A DNA stretch of 64,000 nucleotides, taken from Taeniopygia guttata (Eukaryota > Chordata > Aves > Passeriformes > Estrildidae). The notes under the pieces are model-generated. The model did not search any database. It was given only the letters and a program-made list of their open reading frames with translations, and was not told where the DNA came from. How positions within the stretch are numbered: the stretch's first letter is position 1; the number at the start of each line of letters is the position of its first letter. The position numbers and the translations under genes are program-made. Positions 1 to 17,800 of this stretch are shown here, piece after piece. The stretch spans positions 22,150,001 through 22,214,000 of the forward strand of contig NC_133024.1 in assembly GCF_048771995.1 (NCBI RefSeq), in the 5' to 3' direction.

Positions 1-819
1 TGCACCAATGGGTGCTGATGGAGTGTCAGGGAGGAATGCAGACCAAGTACCTGCATGTCCTGGCTACGGGCAATTAGTTTCCATTCTAGGGGTGCAGAGT
101 GCTCCATTTGGGTATCTTGCTGCACTGGATAAACATCAGATCCCTACTGAGCAATCTAATTTGTTGTTTCCCACCCTGTCTCTATCATTACTATTGCCTT
201 TATCATTTCTGTGAAATTCTCTCCTTCAATCCTAATCTTGCAAGATCCCATCCTTCAGTCTCCTCCATACTCATTTGTTGTCTTTATTTTCATATCCATA
301 GCTCCATTAATCTCTTTTCCTCCCATCTTTTGATTGTTTTCCTGTCAAATTGTATTTCCACAGTTCAGAATTTTTCCTTATTTCCTTCTCAGTTGTTTCT
401 TCTCAATCTCTCCTGTTCCCATCTCCTACACTTGGTTTTCCCTAGCATCAGTCTCCCCCTGCTCACTCCTTCCACATCATCCAGGCTTTTTGCTCCATCT
501 CCAGCCCTGCATCCATCCCTCTCACTGCTTTCCCTCTATGATGGGTGATCACACCTCAAACCTTGTGTCATCCTGCTTGATCTGGGAGTGGAAAAGGAGC
601 AAGATGCAAGCAAGAATAAAAGGTGCTTGTGGGCACAAACTGAAAGGCATGAGGATTTGGGGGTGCCAGCTCTAATGAAGAGCATTCAGGAGTTGCAGAG
701 CATGTGGCTGGGTGCAGTGCAGGCAGTCCTTCACCCACATACCGCGGAGCCACAGGATCCTCCAGACAGGGTGAGAGTAATATGTTTTATGCCCTAATGT
801 CCTTCTGGGTCCCTTGCAG
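1..819 (+). other. BOC intron (5' part of window)
   Basis: Intron upstream of the first BOC exon in the window. Positions 150-540 are strongly pyrimidine-rich (T/C runs on the + strand), which opens long spurious reading frames. No exon, repeat family or RNA gene was recognised. The acceptor at 810-819 is ggtcccttgcag. Confidence 0.6.
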
Positions 820-7038
<6,219 letters not shown>

Positions 7039-7540
7039 GGACCACCTGCCTTTTGCAAAAGACTTATTCTAAAGATAAAAAGAGAAAGGGTATTTATTTT
7101 TGTATAACACCCCTATTTATATATTTATGCACTTGTATATAGATGTATATGTGCCTTTTATAATGCTATGGAGACAGAAGGCATCCTCAGCAAGGTCACA
7201 GGAGGACCCAGGAAACAAGGCAGCAGCTCCCAGTCGCACCATCAGAGCACACGATCGAAACAGCTGGACAAGGGACACTGCAGGACATAGGTCCAAACAG
7301 AGCTGCCAGCACCCTCTTGCAGCGAGGGTTTCACAACAAATAATGCTGCCCAAAAGGTCCTTTCCTCTCCCCCACAGGAAAGTTTGTTCCAGGAACATGC
7401 TCCTGTGAATAGACTGGTGTTATGCACTCTGCCTAATCAACTTAAACAACCTTTCACATACATGCCATCTGCAGCTGCCTACCTGTAAAGATAAATCCAC
7501 GCTTTAACAACTAAAATAAAGGCTTTAGTCTTTGCTGTGC
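7039..7540 (+). other. BOC: BOC 3' UTR with AU-rich element
   Basis: The untranslated region follows the TAG stop. Positions 7090-7130 contain three ATTTA pentamers (7092-7096, 7115-7119, 7123-7127) in a U-rich stretch, as in AU-rich mRNA-instability elements. The UTR is inferred to end some 15-25 bases after the AATAAA at 7515. The exact cleavage site cannot be seen. Confidence 0.7.
7515..7520 (+). terminator. BOC: BOC polyadenylation signal AATAAA
   Basis: A canonical AATAAA 477 bases after the BOC stop, followed by a T/G-rich stretch (tttagtctttgctgtgcctg) of the kind expected downstream of a cleavage site. Confidence 0.75.
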
Positions 7541-8625
7541 CTGGTTCTAAGCTGATTCCTCACACAGAATGAGCCTTTCCTTTTTCACTTGCAGACATAC
7601 AGCAAGCAGGACACCTGGGGAAAGGTGTCATTTTCCTGCAGTTAGAGTTTTCCAAATAGGCACTGGTGATGCTTAGTCTGGGGTCTTATCTTTCCCTGTC
7701 TCCGGCTGAGTCTCTGGGTGTGTGGTTACCCAGTATGTCCTTGCCCTTTGTTAGGCAAAGGATTGGTGCCAGACAGCCCCGTGCCTGGGGCTCCAGCCAT
7801 TTCCTACCTCCCACGGCACAACCTCCAGCTGCACAAGAGCTCCCAGCACCAGGTGTGCTCCTCAGCAGGGACCCTCTGTAAGGGCAGGCTGCACAAGCAC
7901 CATTCACATGCTTGTGCTGGGACCAGCAGGAAGTTCTTGTGCTGGAGCCCTGCTGAGTATGCACCAGACAGACACAAAGACCTGTGGCAAGAGGTGGGAA
8001 GTGGGGAGGAACAGCTAGAGCAGCTGGAGGTTGTTTAATTTATTCCATTAAAAATTAGCACCTCAGGAGCCTTGCATGGGAAGAACCCAACCCCTCCACC
8101 CTGGGGATGAAGGAAGGTTTCACAGGCAGGGTAAGTGCTGTAAATGATCACATCCTGCCACCACACCAAATAAGAGAGGCAAAAAAGAGCAACACCTGAA
8201 AACACGCAGAGCTTGGCCCTCTGACTGATCAGGCAGGTGCAAGCCAGTGGAATTGCAGGCTGACTTTGCATTGTCACACCCTCCTCCTTGCCAGTAAGTG
8301 CCATGGCAAAGGCCATGCAAAGGAGAATGCAAAGGCCCCTTTGCTTTCTCCTGGCTAGTAGTGTGTCCCTGGACTCTTAACTAGCTCAGTTAGCAGGGCA
8401 GGGCCACTGGTGCTCAGCAGGAACAAATGCTTGCTTGAGGCAGACATCTTTATAATTTTTGAGAACAAGGTACCAAGCCAATATTTGCCCCTTCAAATAT
8501 TCAAAACTTCAAACCAGCTTTCCACAGCCATTTGTTTTGAAGAGTAGACACAGACATAATGCTCACACATGGGCACCTTGTTCAGTGCAACCCTCTGCAA
8601 TGGACTGATAACAGTATTTAATAGT
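7541..8625. other. Spacer between convergent BOC and CFAP44 3' ends
   Basis: About 1.1 kb between the BOC polyadenylation signal and the CFAP44 polyadenylation signals on the other strand. It is moderately GC-rich around 7700-8340. Open frames of up to about 106 codons exist on both strands, but none has a recognisable product, splice structure or family resemblance. No repeat family was recognised. Confidence 0.5.
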
Positions 8626-8645
8626 TTTATTTGCTATTTTTTATT
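8626..8645 (-). terminator. CFAP44: CFAP44 polyadenylation signals
   Basis: On the - strand two AATAAA hexamers occur at 8645-8640 and 8631-8626, about 230-250 bases after the CFAP44 stop codon at 8879-8877. Either could direct 3' end formation. The 3' UTR would then span roughly 8610-8876. Confidence 0.65.
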
Positions 8646-8876
8646 CCAAATATGTTGTTACAGTCATATTTTGCTAGAAAAACCAAATACAACCCTTTTC
8701 AACTAAACCCCTGGATAGCCAAAACAATTTTGCACTTCCAGGCATTACTGCTGCCACAGTTAATTTTAAGGGTGACTTGGATTGGTAGATACTATTTCTG
8801 AACAGGGAGTTGGAGTCCTGTGGTAAAGCTTGTAGAAACAGGCACCCACCTTTTCTGCTAAGCAAAGTGAGTTCTT

Positions 8877-11800
8877 TTACATCTCATCTACTCCACCCTG
8901 GCTGATTTCCTCTCTCAGAAGGGCCACCTCAGAAGTCATGTGCATGAGCCGTGACTCCAGCCTGGCTGTCTCTTTGAGGTCAGCACTTAGGGTGCCCTCA
9001 AATTCTCCCCCCTGGAGAGGAAAAAAATGGAGAGGAAAAAAATGGTTCCTATAAAATACGGACAATGAACAGTGGAAATTTATTTCAAGCAGGGAAAGTG
9101 AAGCTTTCCAAGAACCAGGACATACCCATGACTTTCCCACACCTTAGTCAGAACTGTGTGAAAGAGTGAAGGTTCACTAACTTAGACTTACTCCCTGGTA
9201 CAGAACAATAAATCTACTTCTCATTGTAATGCTCTTACAGAACTGTAATACGACTGTTTCCATGTAACAAAAGAATATTCTTTTAATTCCTTCAAGGCAT
9301 ATTTTAATTAGACATTAGTCTGTTTCAGTCTTAGAAAGCAGCTAAGTAGTAACAGAGATGGTAAGGTATGGAGCAGCCATTCAGCCTGTCCCACTCCTAG
9401 CCTAAACTGCTGACTGCAGAGCAGCATGTGAGACCAGGGAGCTGAGGAGGGCCAGATGATCCCTTACCCATTTCAGAACAGTCCCAAACCTGCAAGCACT
9501 GCAGTGGCTACAAGGCTCACCTGAGCAGTTGTCAGTGATTCCAGCTCAGTTTCAAGCTGATGCTTTTCATGGCAAAACCTGTTCAGCTGGTGCAGCTTGC
9601 TGGTGTTTTCCCTTGTCAGCTTCGTTAGCTGATGCTGCAGGACTACAATTCTTTCCTAGAAAGATGTAAAAAGTTGATCTTGGATGAGAAAGGACAAAAA
9701 GTGTTGAGTGGGGAAGAAATGCTAGGCACAATGTAAATGTCACAGCTAAACAACAGACTGATCCTGCCGCACCATCTGATCCCACAGTAGCTTAAGTGCG
9801 ATGTCATCTTATTGTTTTAAATATATCTAAATTACAAAGCCTAAGTAAGTAAAGCAGTTCAGCAAATGTGTGAGGAAAAAAAAGCCATTAGGTACATAGC
9901 ATTTCTGTACCCTCCTGTGCTCTTCTGTAAGGGCAGCATAAGCATGCTGCCTGCTTGCACCACAGCAGCTGAGCCTTAGGCTCCACCAAATGGAGACATG
10001 AACTTTTCAGACAGGCCCCCCAGGCATGAACTAGAGCCTGCCCTGTACTCAAAGTCTGTCACCAAAGGCACTGAGAGAAGGCAGGAGGTGCTGAATGCCA
10101 CCTGAGAACCAGAGAAAAGCACTCTGCAAGAGTTTCATGTAGGGAATGAAATAGGAGAACGTGTCTGAGAAAAGCAAAACAGAGACATCAGCTACCTCCC
10201 TGAAAAATAGGATGTGCACCAGCAACTGGAGCAGAGGTAGCAATGATGATGGGAAATTGGAGTTGAACACTATGGTCTATTAAGGACTAGTTTAAAAAAT
10301 CAAACATGAGCAAGCTGAAAAAAGATTTTAGTGTAACTTTTCAGTCCTCAGGAAAACGAAGCCTTAACAGCTCATCACAACACATGTGTCTTCCTCCTCT
10401 TCCTGCTGCTTACCTCCCATTCTTTGAGCTCCACGAAATGCTCATACTCCTTCTCCATTATTCTCACTTTCATCTGCTCCATGGGTATATTAACAGAGTG
10501 GACTTGAACTGCTTCAAAATCAACCAGCCGACCAAACTTCTCCATCATCAGATTATTGCACCTCTCCTCCAGTCCTAACAGAGGGACATTGGCACAAAAT
10601 GGCAGAACTGTCGTGCACTGGTTTACAAGAATTTCTGCTTTACCCCAGCTTTTTGTCTGAGCTCTTTGGTATTTGCTCTGCAATAAATAATTCACACAAA
10701 ACCACACAGAGCTCACAGCTGAGTCATGTCACTTGTCCTTGCCCATGCTCATGCCTGTGTGGTCACTAAGCCATACTCTAAGCCTGTCCTAGTAAGCCAC
10801 TCTCATACCACAGGCTGTATAGGGCCTCTGCAGGTCTGGTGGTGCTAGACACACCTTTGGGTTTGGCTCTTGGAAAAGTGTTTTGAATAGGTTTATTTCC
10901 TTCTCCAAATGTTCCAAAGGGGAGGAAATTACCAGAAAAAGCTTATGTATCTTTGGAGAAACTACTTTTATGCTAGGAGTTCTGGTTTACAAGGAGAAAT
11001 AGCAAACATGTGTCCAGACTTCCAGCATCTCATCTCAGTCAGCTCTACTTATACTAGGTTCTTAAATTATTTTTCACAGCCTGATGACTCTGCAATGCTG
11101 GAGAACTGCAGCTCCATCAAAACAGTCCACTTGATCTGCTCTATTTTCTGTAGTAACCCTCTGTGACATCTGTGCAAGTATGAGCCATGGTGAATTACCC
11201 ACAGCCAGTGGGAGGGACAGAAGGAACATTAACAATGCTGTGTTGTTCAGAGTCTCTGTTACTCACGTTGAATCTCCATCTCCATCTCCTTTTTCTCCTG
11301 GAGAAGCTGCTTATGTTGCTCCTTGGCCTTCTTATGGATCTCTCTTTGCATTATCTTTTCGTTACGTAGGTCCACAATTCTCTTCTGCAGGTACTGCAAG
11401 GACTGGTTGGTAAATACTAAAGTCTGGGAGAAGTCACGGGGCATCTCCCCATCAACCAAGCACTGCACCTGCAAAAGCAGCCAGAAACAAGCAAGGCTGG
11501 CTTCACTTATTAAGGTGATGGAGATGTCTCTTTATATAAAATGTGTGAGCAGTAGAGAACTAGTGAGTGAGGTGGGCGTGGGCACATCCCTTTTTTTAGG
11601 CCAGCAAATTGTGTGACTGAATTCATTGTATTCAATCTGGAATTATTGAATTGGGCAGAATTCCCATTAGTTTCAATACTTTTCAGGGATTTTTTGATTT
11701 GTTTTCCTGGGGTGGTGTTTCATTTTTTTTTTTCCCCAGGAGAATATCAGTAGGTATGGACCTGAAAGAGTGCCATGCCAAACCTATACAGCACTTGAAG

Positions 11801-14800
11801 ACTATACACATTTCAGAAATGGGCCAGCCTGCCTGTCCTTACCTCGTTTCTGTCAGTACAGGAGAAGGGGAAAAAAAAAGGTAATTCTAGAGGAAATAGC
11901 GGCATGAAGTTCAGTTAACGGCACTTCCCTCCCAGGTGACCATAGTGAATCAGGAACTAAGGGCCCCAAAGAACAGTAACACCATTGTTTAGATGTACAC
12001 AGGCCATTCTGCACATGCAGATGCACATCTTGAATTACCTGATGGAGTCTCAAAGGCACAACTACATCCAGCTCATTTAGTCTGTGCAGCTTTTCCCACT
12101 GAAAGGCCTCCAGTTCCCTGTTTGTTGTGTCCAGACTGGTTTCTATTTCTTTTGCCTGCAGAAGGACAAATTGCGGACAAACAAAATCCTGTGATACTTA
12201 CAATACGTAGGGCAACAAGGTTCTTTTAGAGTTCATGAGCGAAAGGGAAAGAAATGTATAAAAATGTGCTTTTTTTCAACTACATATGATAGGTGAGTTT
12301 CGTAGGCAAACCCAAGGATCATCTACATATATTCAAGCAAGAATACCTCTGCACACATGTACACTTGTGACTGCCTCCTTAGAGCTGCCCAGTATGTATC
12401 AAGAGACAGCTGCTTTGTTTAGCATCTAAAACACTTGCAGATCTACAGAGCCTGCAAGATAATTTTTATTGTGTTATGCCTGGAAATGCTTATTGATTCT
12501 GCATGAGACAGAAACAATTCAGACTCAAATGTCATGCCCCAGGGTGAATATGTGGCAGCTGGCACTTAGAAAAGCCTTTAAAAACTCAAAAACTCAAAAA
12601 CGTTAAGTATGTTGATATTAAACATGCTTGATGGAACATTTTTGAGACAGAAAAAGCACAAGGCTTGCATAATGTTCTTTTGGTAGCACCCTCTATTTTC
12701 CAGATAACCATTTAAAATAAGATATTTTTAATTAGTACAAATCAAATTTCTTAAAGAATGCAGGAGTTCAAAAAATCAAAATGGAAAATTTGTACCAAAA
12801 GTTTATTCAGTGATTACCTGTGACAAAGAGCAATGGAAAATAACTAAAAGCAAAAGAAATAGATGGAAGAATAGATTTTTTTTTTTTTTTGCATTTATTT
12901 TAACCTGGATTTGTGCTAAGGCAAGTAGTCTTCAATCTCTGTTCTCATACACACACACAGAGGATAGGCCAGACCACACCATGAGTTTCATCTGAACCAG
13001 AGAATCCAGTTCCTGCTGCTGCATGAGGCTAGACATCTGGGAGGGAACTGACCTAAAACCTGGATCCAGCCCCATGAAAGTTAAGGTTGGACCAACTTGT
13101 TTACCCTTTCCAGGAGAACAGGTGACCATGTCCAGCTGCCTCCTGCTTCTGTGCCACCACAGATATCTCTTCCCAAACAGAGGCCTCTCAGAGGGTTAGG
13201 ATTCTGGTTTTAAATCTTAGACCAGCACTAATCACTAGCACTCCACTGAACATGCTGATGCTTTCTGAGAAAACACTACAATACCTTTTTGACCAAGGCA
13301 TTATATTCCTTTTTGAGGTCACCAGCAACTTTCTTCTCCTCTTCTAGAGCTTTCTCAATGCCTATCCGCTGCTGCCGGAGCTGGATGGTGTTCAGGAAGA
13401 GATCCTCACTGCAGCCTGGAAGGGAAAGGGTCAAAGAAGAGCTTACTTTCACTGTGACTGCTCTGGAGTTACTGGGTAGAGCTGGTACCTTCTCCTGCTG
13501 TGCACATTCCCAGCATTCCCCTTAATAACACCATGGCTTTGGTTCCCTAGATCTTCCTTAAACCCATGGGCCATGTGCCTCTGTGACTGGGTGAATGTCT
13601 TGGCTGGATCTTTTTCTTCTTAACATTCAGTCGAGGTAGTTTGTTTCCAGAAGTCAGATTAAATGCATCAAAGCCAGCATTAAAAGCAAGTGCTCAAAAA
13701 TTAGCTTTTGTAAGCAATGCAGTCCCAGTAGTTAATATGTGTTGCAGTAAAATCTTCAATTATGTGAGCACATAGTTGTTTCTCCATAGCAGCCTTTATT
13801 ATAAATTATGAACTTGCTGTAGGGGTCATTTATAGCTCTACTTGTAAACATAGCTGTATTTCATAGAATCTGTGTCATGGTAAGGAAGATCTGTGAATTT
13901 CTATCAATACTGTGATTTCACTAGTGCTTAGCAAGTGCATAATTATGCCCAAATCAGCAGGCATAATAATAAAAAAGAGAGCTCAATAAAGGCAAAAAAA
14001 AATTCCACATAAAGAGACAAATATGAAGAAACTAATGCAACATGCAATTACCCTATTAAATTAGCAATTCGGACATTTTAAGTAAGACATAAAAATTTTT
14101 ATTTCTTCCTAACATTCCATTGAAAAATGAGATGAACAAGGAGTTAATAAAAATTCAATTTGTGGAAATTATTTTTAAATCCAATTTTAAAAAAGGGGAA
14201 GGTGGCAAATTGTTGGTAAGTTAGAACTTAAAAATGAAGCAGTGCTGTTACATGGTCACTGACACAGCACTCAAAGATTTTTTAAAAAAACAACATCCTA
14301 AATTAGCTAAGCTCCTACAAAAGAAAAGGAGAGAGAGAGTTGCCTACCTTTTTGATTGCACAAATGAAGAGGACTTTGCAAAGTAAAGCTCCTAACTTTT
14401 CAGAACAGCCTAGCAACAGGCAATTGCTGCATAAATCCACGAGGTGGTAACAAAGAGCTTCAACTAACAGCATGAGATTCCCCCTCAGAACTTCCCTGAA
14501 CAGGGAGGGATCCAGCCAGGCAGCTGTTTCCAGAGAGCAGCTACAGCGCTGCCGCTGCTTCACTCAAGGGAAGAGCCTTTTCTCTCCAGGTAACAGCCAT
14601 GAAATGGTGAATGCTTCTTTACACAAAATAATTAATTCTTAGGCTTAGCTAATTCTTATTTTTCCAATCTTTTTTAATTAGGGTAGTCTACACTACCAGC
14701 AGTTTTATTGTCTTGGCTGAAGTTTCCTGGGGAAAAATACTGCACACAGGAGGGGTGCACACATTCCAGCCTTTCATGACTTTACCATGCAGTGAATAAT

Positions 14801-17800
14801 TTTTTTTACATCTGTGTTTTCTTTTCAAACACATGATGTTGCCCCTAAAGCTAAACAACTAGTTAACACAAGGACCTAACAGCTTAGGTACCTTCTGGAC
14901 AAACAGAGTCATCAAAGACTATGCTTTTAGATCCACAATTTTCTTCATCAGTCTTTAAGTCAGGCTTTCCATCATCCTCCTCTTCATTCTCATTTTCTTC
15001 ACCTGAAAGAAACAGGAACTGGCTTGCAAAATGCTCCAGACCCACCAGCTATGCATTATGCCAATGTGCTGGTGAACACAAGCCCAGTAAATCACGAAAG
15101 ATCATTCTGGTGATACAGGAATCCAGGCACCTTGTGCCTATTGCATTGATCTGATGCGATGTTTTCAAAGAAAAGAAAAAAGAAAAAAAGGGGAAAAGAG
15201 AGAGATATCACCTAGTAGTAGAACAGGCACAGGTGCAGCCCATGTTTTTGGGACTTAACTTCGACATATTTCTTCTCTTTATATATGCTAGGAACTTAAA
15301 CAGTGTGGGTTTACCATTCTACCACAGAGATTAATCAACCAAGCAGAATATGGAAGCACAAATCTGTCATAAAACATCACCATTGTCTGCACTTTTTGCT
15401 AATCATGTCCCACTTTAAATCAAAAGCCAAGTCAGAGAAAGCAGAAGTATTTTAGCTCAGTAAGACTGCCTTGCTTTAACAGCTTAAAACTGAGTCACTA
15501 TGATGAATGAAATCCTTTTGTAATATGTTTAGTCCTGTGACTAATAGATGATTGCAGATTAGGTTTATGATCTCTCATTAGTCAATGGACAGATTAGAGC
15601 AGAATGTCACGAATGTAACAGACTAATCACTTATCCATAGCTCCCATTAGTACAGCACAGGAAACACCTATTTAAAGCTGTGCCTCTTCCTCTTACCAAT
15701 TATCAGTCCTCGTATTGACTTACAGGATGTAAATTGCAGGAACTGTTATCAGACCAACTGCAGTCATGTTAGAAACTGGATTTCATCATTGTTATCATTC
15801 AAGATGACAGCCACAGAACACACTGTCAGTCTATAAACAAATCTGGGTAGGTCTGACCTACAGATTTTTGAACTGACTGGATGTTGTGTGTACTTAGGGC
15901 TCCAGATAGAATGAGAGACATATACTTGACCACATGGAAATATGTATAACAAATCCATAAAGCAAAAAGAACAAAATCTCCAACCTGCTCCTCTTCCTAC
16001 TTCTTTTTCCATGTACTCAACTTCCTTCTTTAAAATGTCGGTCAGAAAATCAGCAAATTCATTGTTTTCTCCAAGGGATGCTTCGAAGCTGGCATAAAGA
16101 GCTTTCTTACGTTCCTCGAGCATTACAATCTCACACTTTCTGTCCTCTAGTTGTGCAAGGTAGCTCTTCAATTTTGACTAAACAAACAAAAAACTACTTC
16201 GATTAAAAGGTAGAACCCATGTGTATGTATATAGGATGCATCTGTGAAGATCTGGAAATGCTAAACTTGTCTTTCTTGTTTAACCCATGGTTCAATCAAG
16301 CATCACCTAGGAATATGTTCTTAAAGTATGTGATTAGTCACTTTGGCCATATCATGACGGATCTATTAAAATACAAATGTTAAGATTATTAACAAATTAA
16401 GTATTGGAAGTTAGAAGTGACCATCCTATTAGGCTAATCATCAAGAGTTTCTTGTTTTTCAAAATGTAGCACTAGTCACTGGATCAGTGCTAAAACAAAG
16501 CCAAAGGATGCCACCATTTACTTGACGGTTTACCTTTGTTTCAAGCCATGCATTAATGGTTAAAATTAACTATTAAATTTTAAATTAACTGTTAAATTTA
16601 AATTAATGGTACATGTGGTCTACTTACATGTGTGTCCTCCTGTTCATTGATGAGGGTACAGATTTGCTCCTCAAGAAGGTCCTCATGTACCTCAAGTTTC
16701 TTCAGGACAAGCAGCTCTTCACAGCATGTGATGCAGCGCAGATCAGCACTTTTCATCTGCACATCCATCTTCAGTTTCTTGTGCCGCAAAAGGCGAAGTT
16801 CAGCATCAAAGTTGATCACCAGTGTGTTGATCTGGAGCAAAGGAGTGTGAAATCAGGAACAGGAAAAGTATTATCAGTGCAGTTAAACATGCAAAGCTAG
16901 AGAAGGGAGCAGAAGGGAAAAATTCTCTCTGCCAAATCAACAACTCAGATACGCTATTTCCTAGAGAGTACTGATGCACTTTGAAAGACAAAGTTAATCC
17001 CAAATCTTTGTCTTTCTTCTCAGCATAATAGTAAAAGAATCACCAGGGTGTCACAGGAATCCTTCACTGCATCCCCTCCATCCCTGAAGTATTTTACTCT
17101 TCAGAGAATGTTTTAGAGTAGTCCATAGTTTACAGTAGTTTATACAACAATCCCAGATCCATCAATAAATAACTCTTCTGCCTTGACAGACATCTTTTGA
17201 AATAGCTGCTGCCCTTAGACATTTACAGCTAAATAAGTACTACCAGCTGCTAACATTAACTTACAGGTGTGTGATGTTCACAGCAGAATTTGGGTATTCC
17301 CTCAAAACCTTCATACACATAAACACAAGGGTGTCTGTGTTGAGGCAGACCAAAGAATCAACTCCCAGCAGCAGAAATTAAAGAGATGCTAAGAAATGGA
17401 GCAAACAAGTGAACAGTGGCACACCTCTGGTATACTGCTCTCTGTACCCTCCTAAACTCTGACTTAGGGACATCCTGAGTTTGAAGCAGTATACTTTGTT
17501 CAACAGCTTTGAATGGATTTTTTTGTTCCACGCTATCAAATTACAGCTTCCCCCACATCCTAGCACTGAGTTCCAAAGCTTAGCTTATTATTGGATAGGA
17601 AAACTATTTTCATTTGCATTCTTCAACCTTTCTGTGTGACCATTTCATTTGATATATCTCCTTCTTTTAAGAGATGATTCCCACCCTCCTTTTCTATGTT
17701 ATTCAGAATTTTATCACATCTCTAAAACGATATCAGTTGTCCTTTTCACAGGCCAAAGATACTTTATCCACTTAGATGTATCCTTTAAAGAATCTTTTCC

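Larger units (their letters stand above)
8877..16831 (-). other. CFAP44: CFAP44 C-terminal coiled-coil block
   Basis: Ten exons from 16831 to 8877. Exon 16628-16831 begins [19 protein letters not shown]. Exons 15985-16177 and 14892-15002 give a Glu/Asp-rich hinge ([16 protein letters not shown]). Exons 13415 down to 8877 return to coiled coil ([38 protein letters not shown]). The protein ends SQGGVDEM. Conservation of the KFGRLVD and FTNQSLQYL motifs supports orthology. Confidence 0.9.

Noticed and set aside
99-548. 149-codon frame rich in Leu, Ser and Phe
   Set aside because: A pyrimidine-rich intronic stretch of BOC. No homology, and no splice sites that would join it to BOC.
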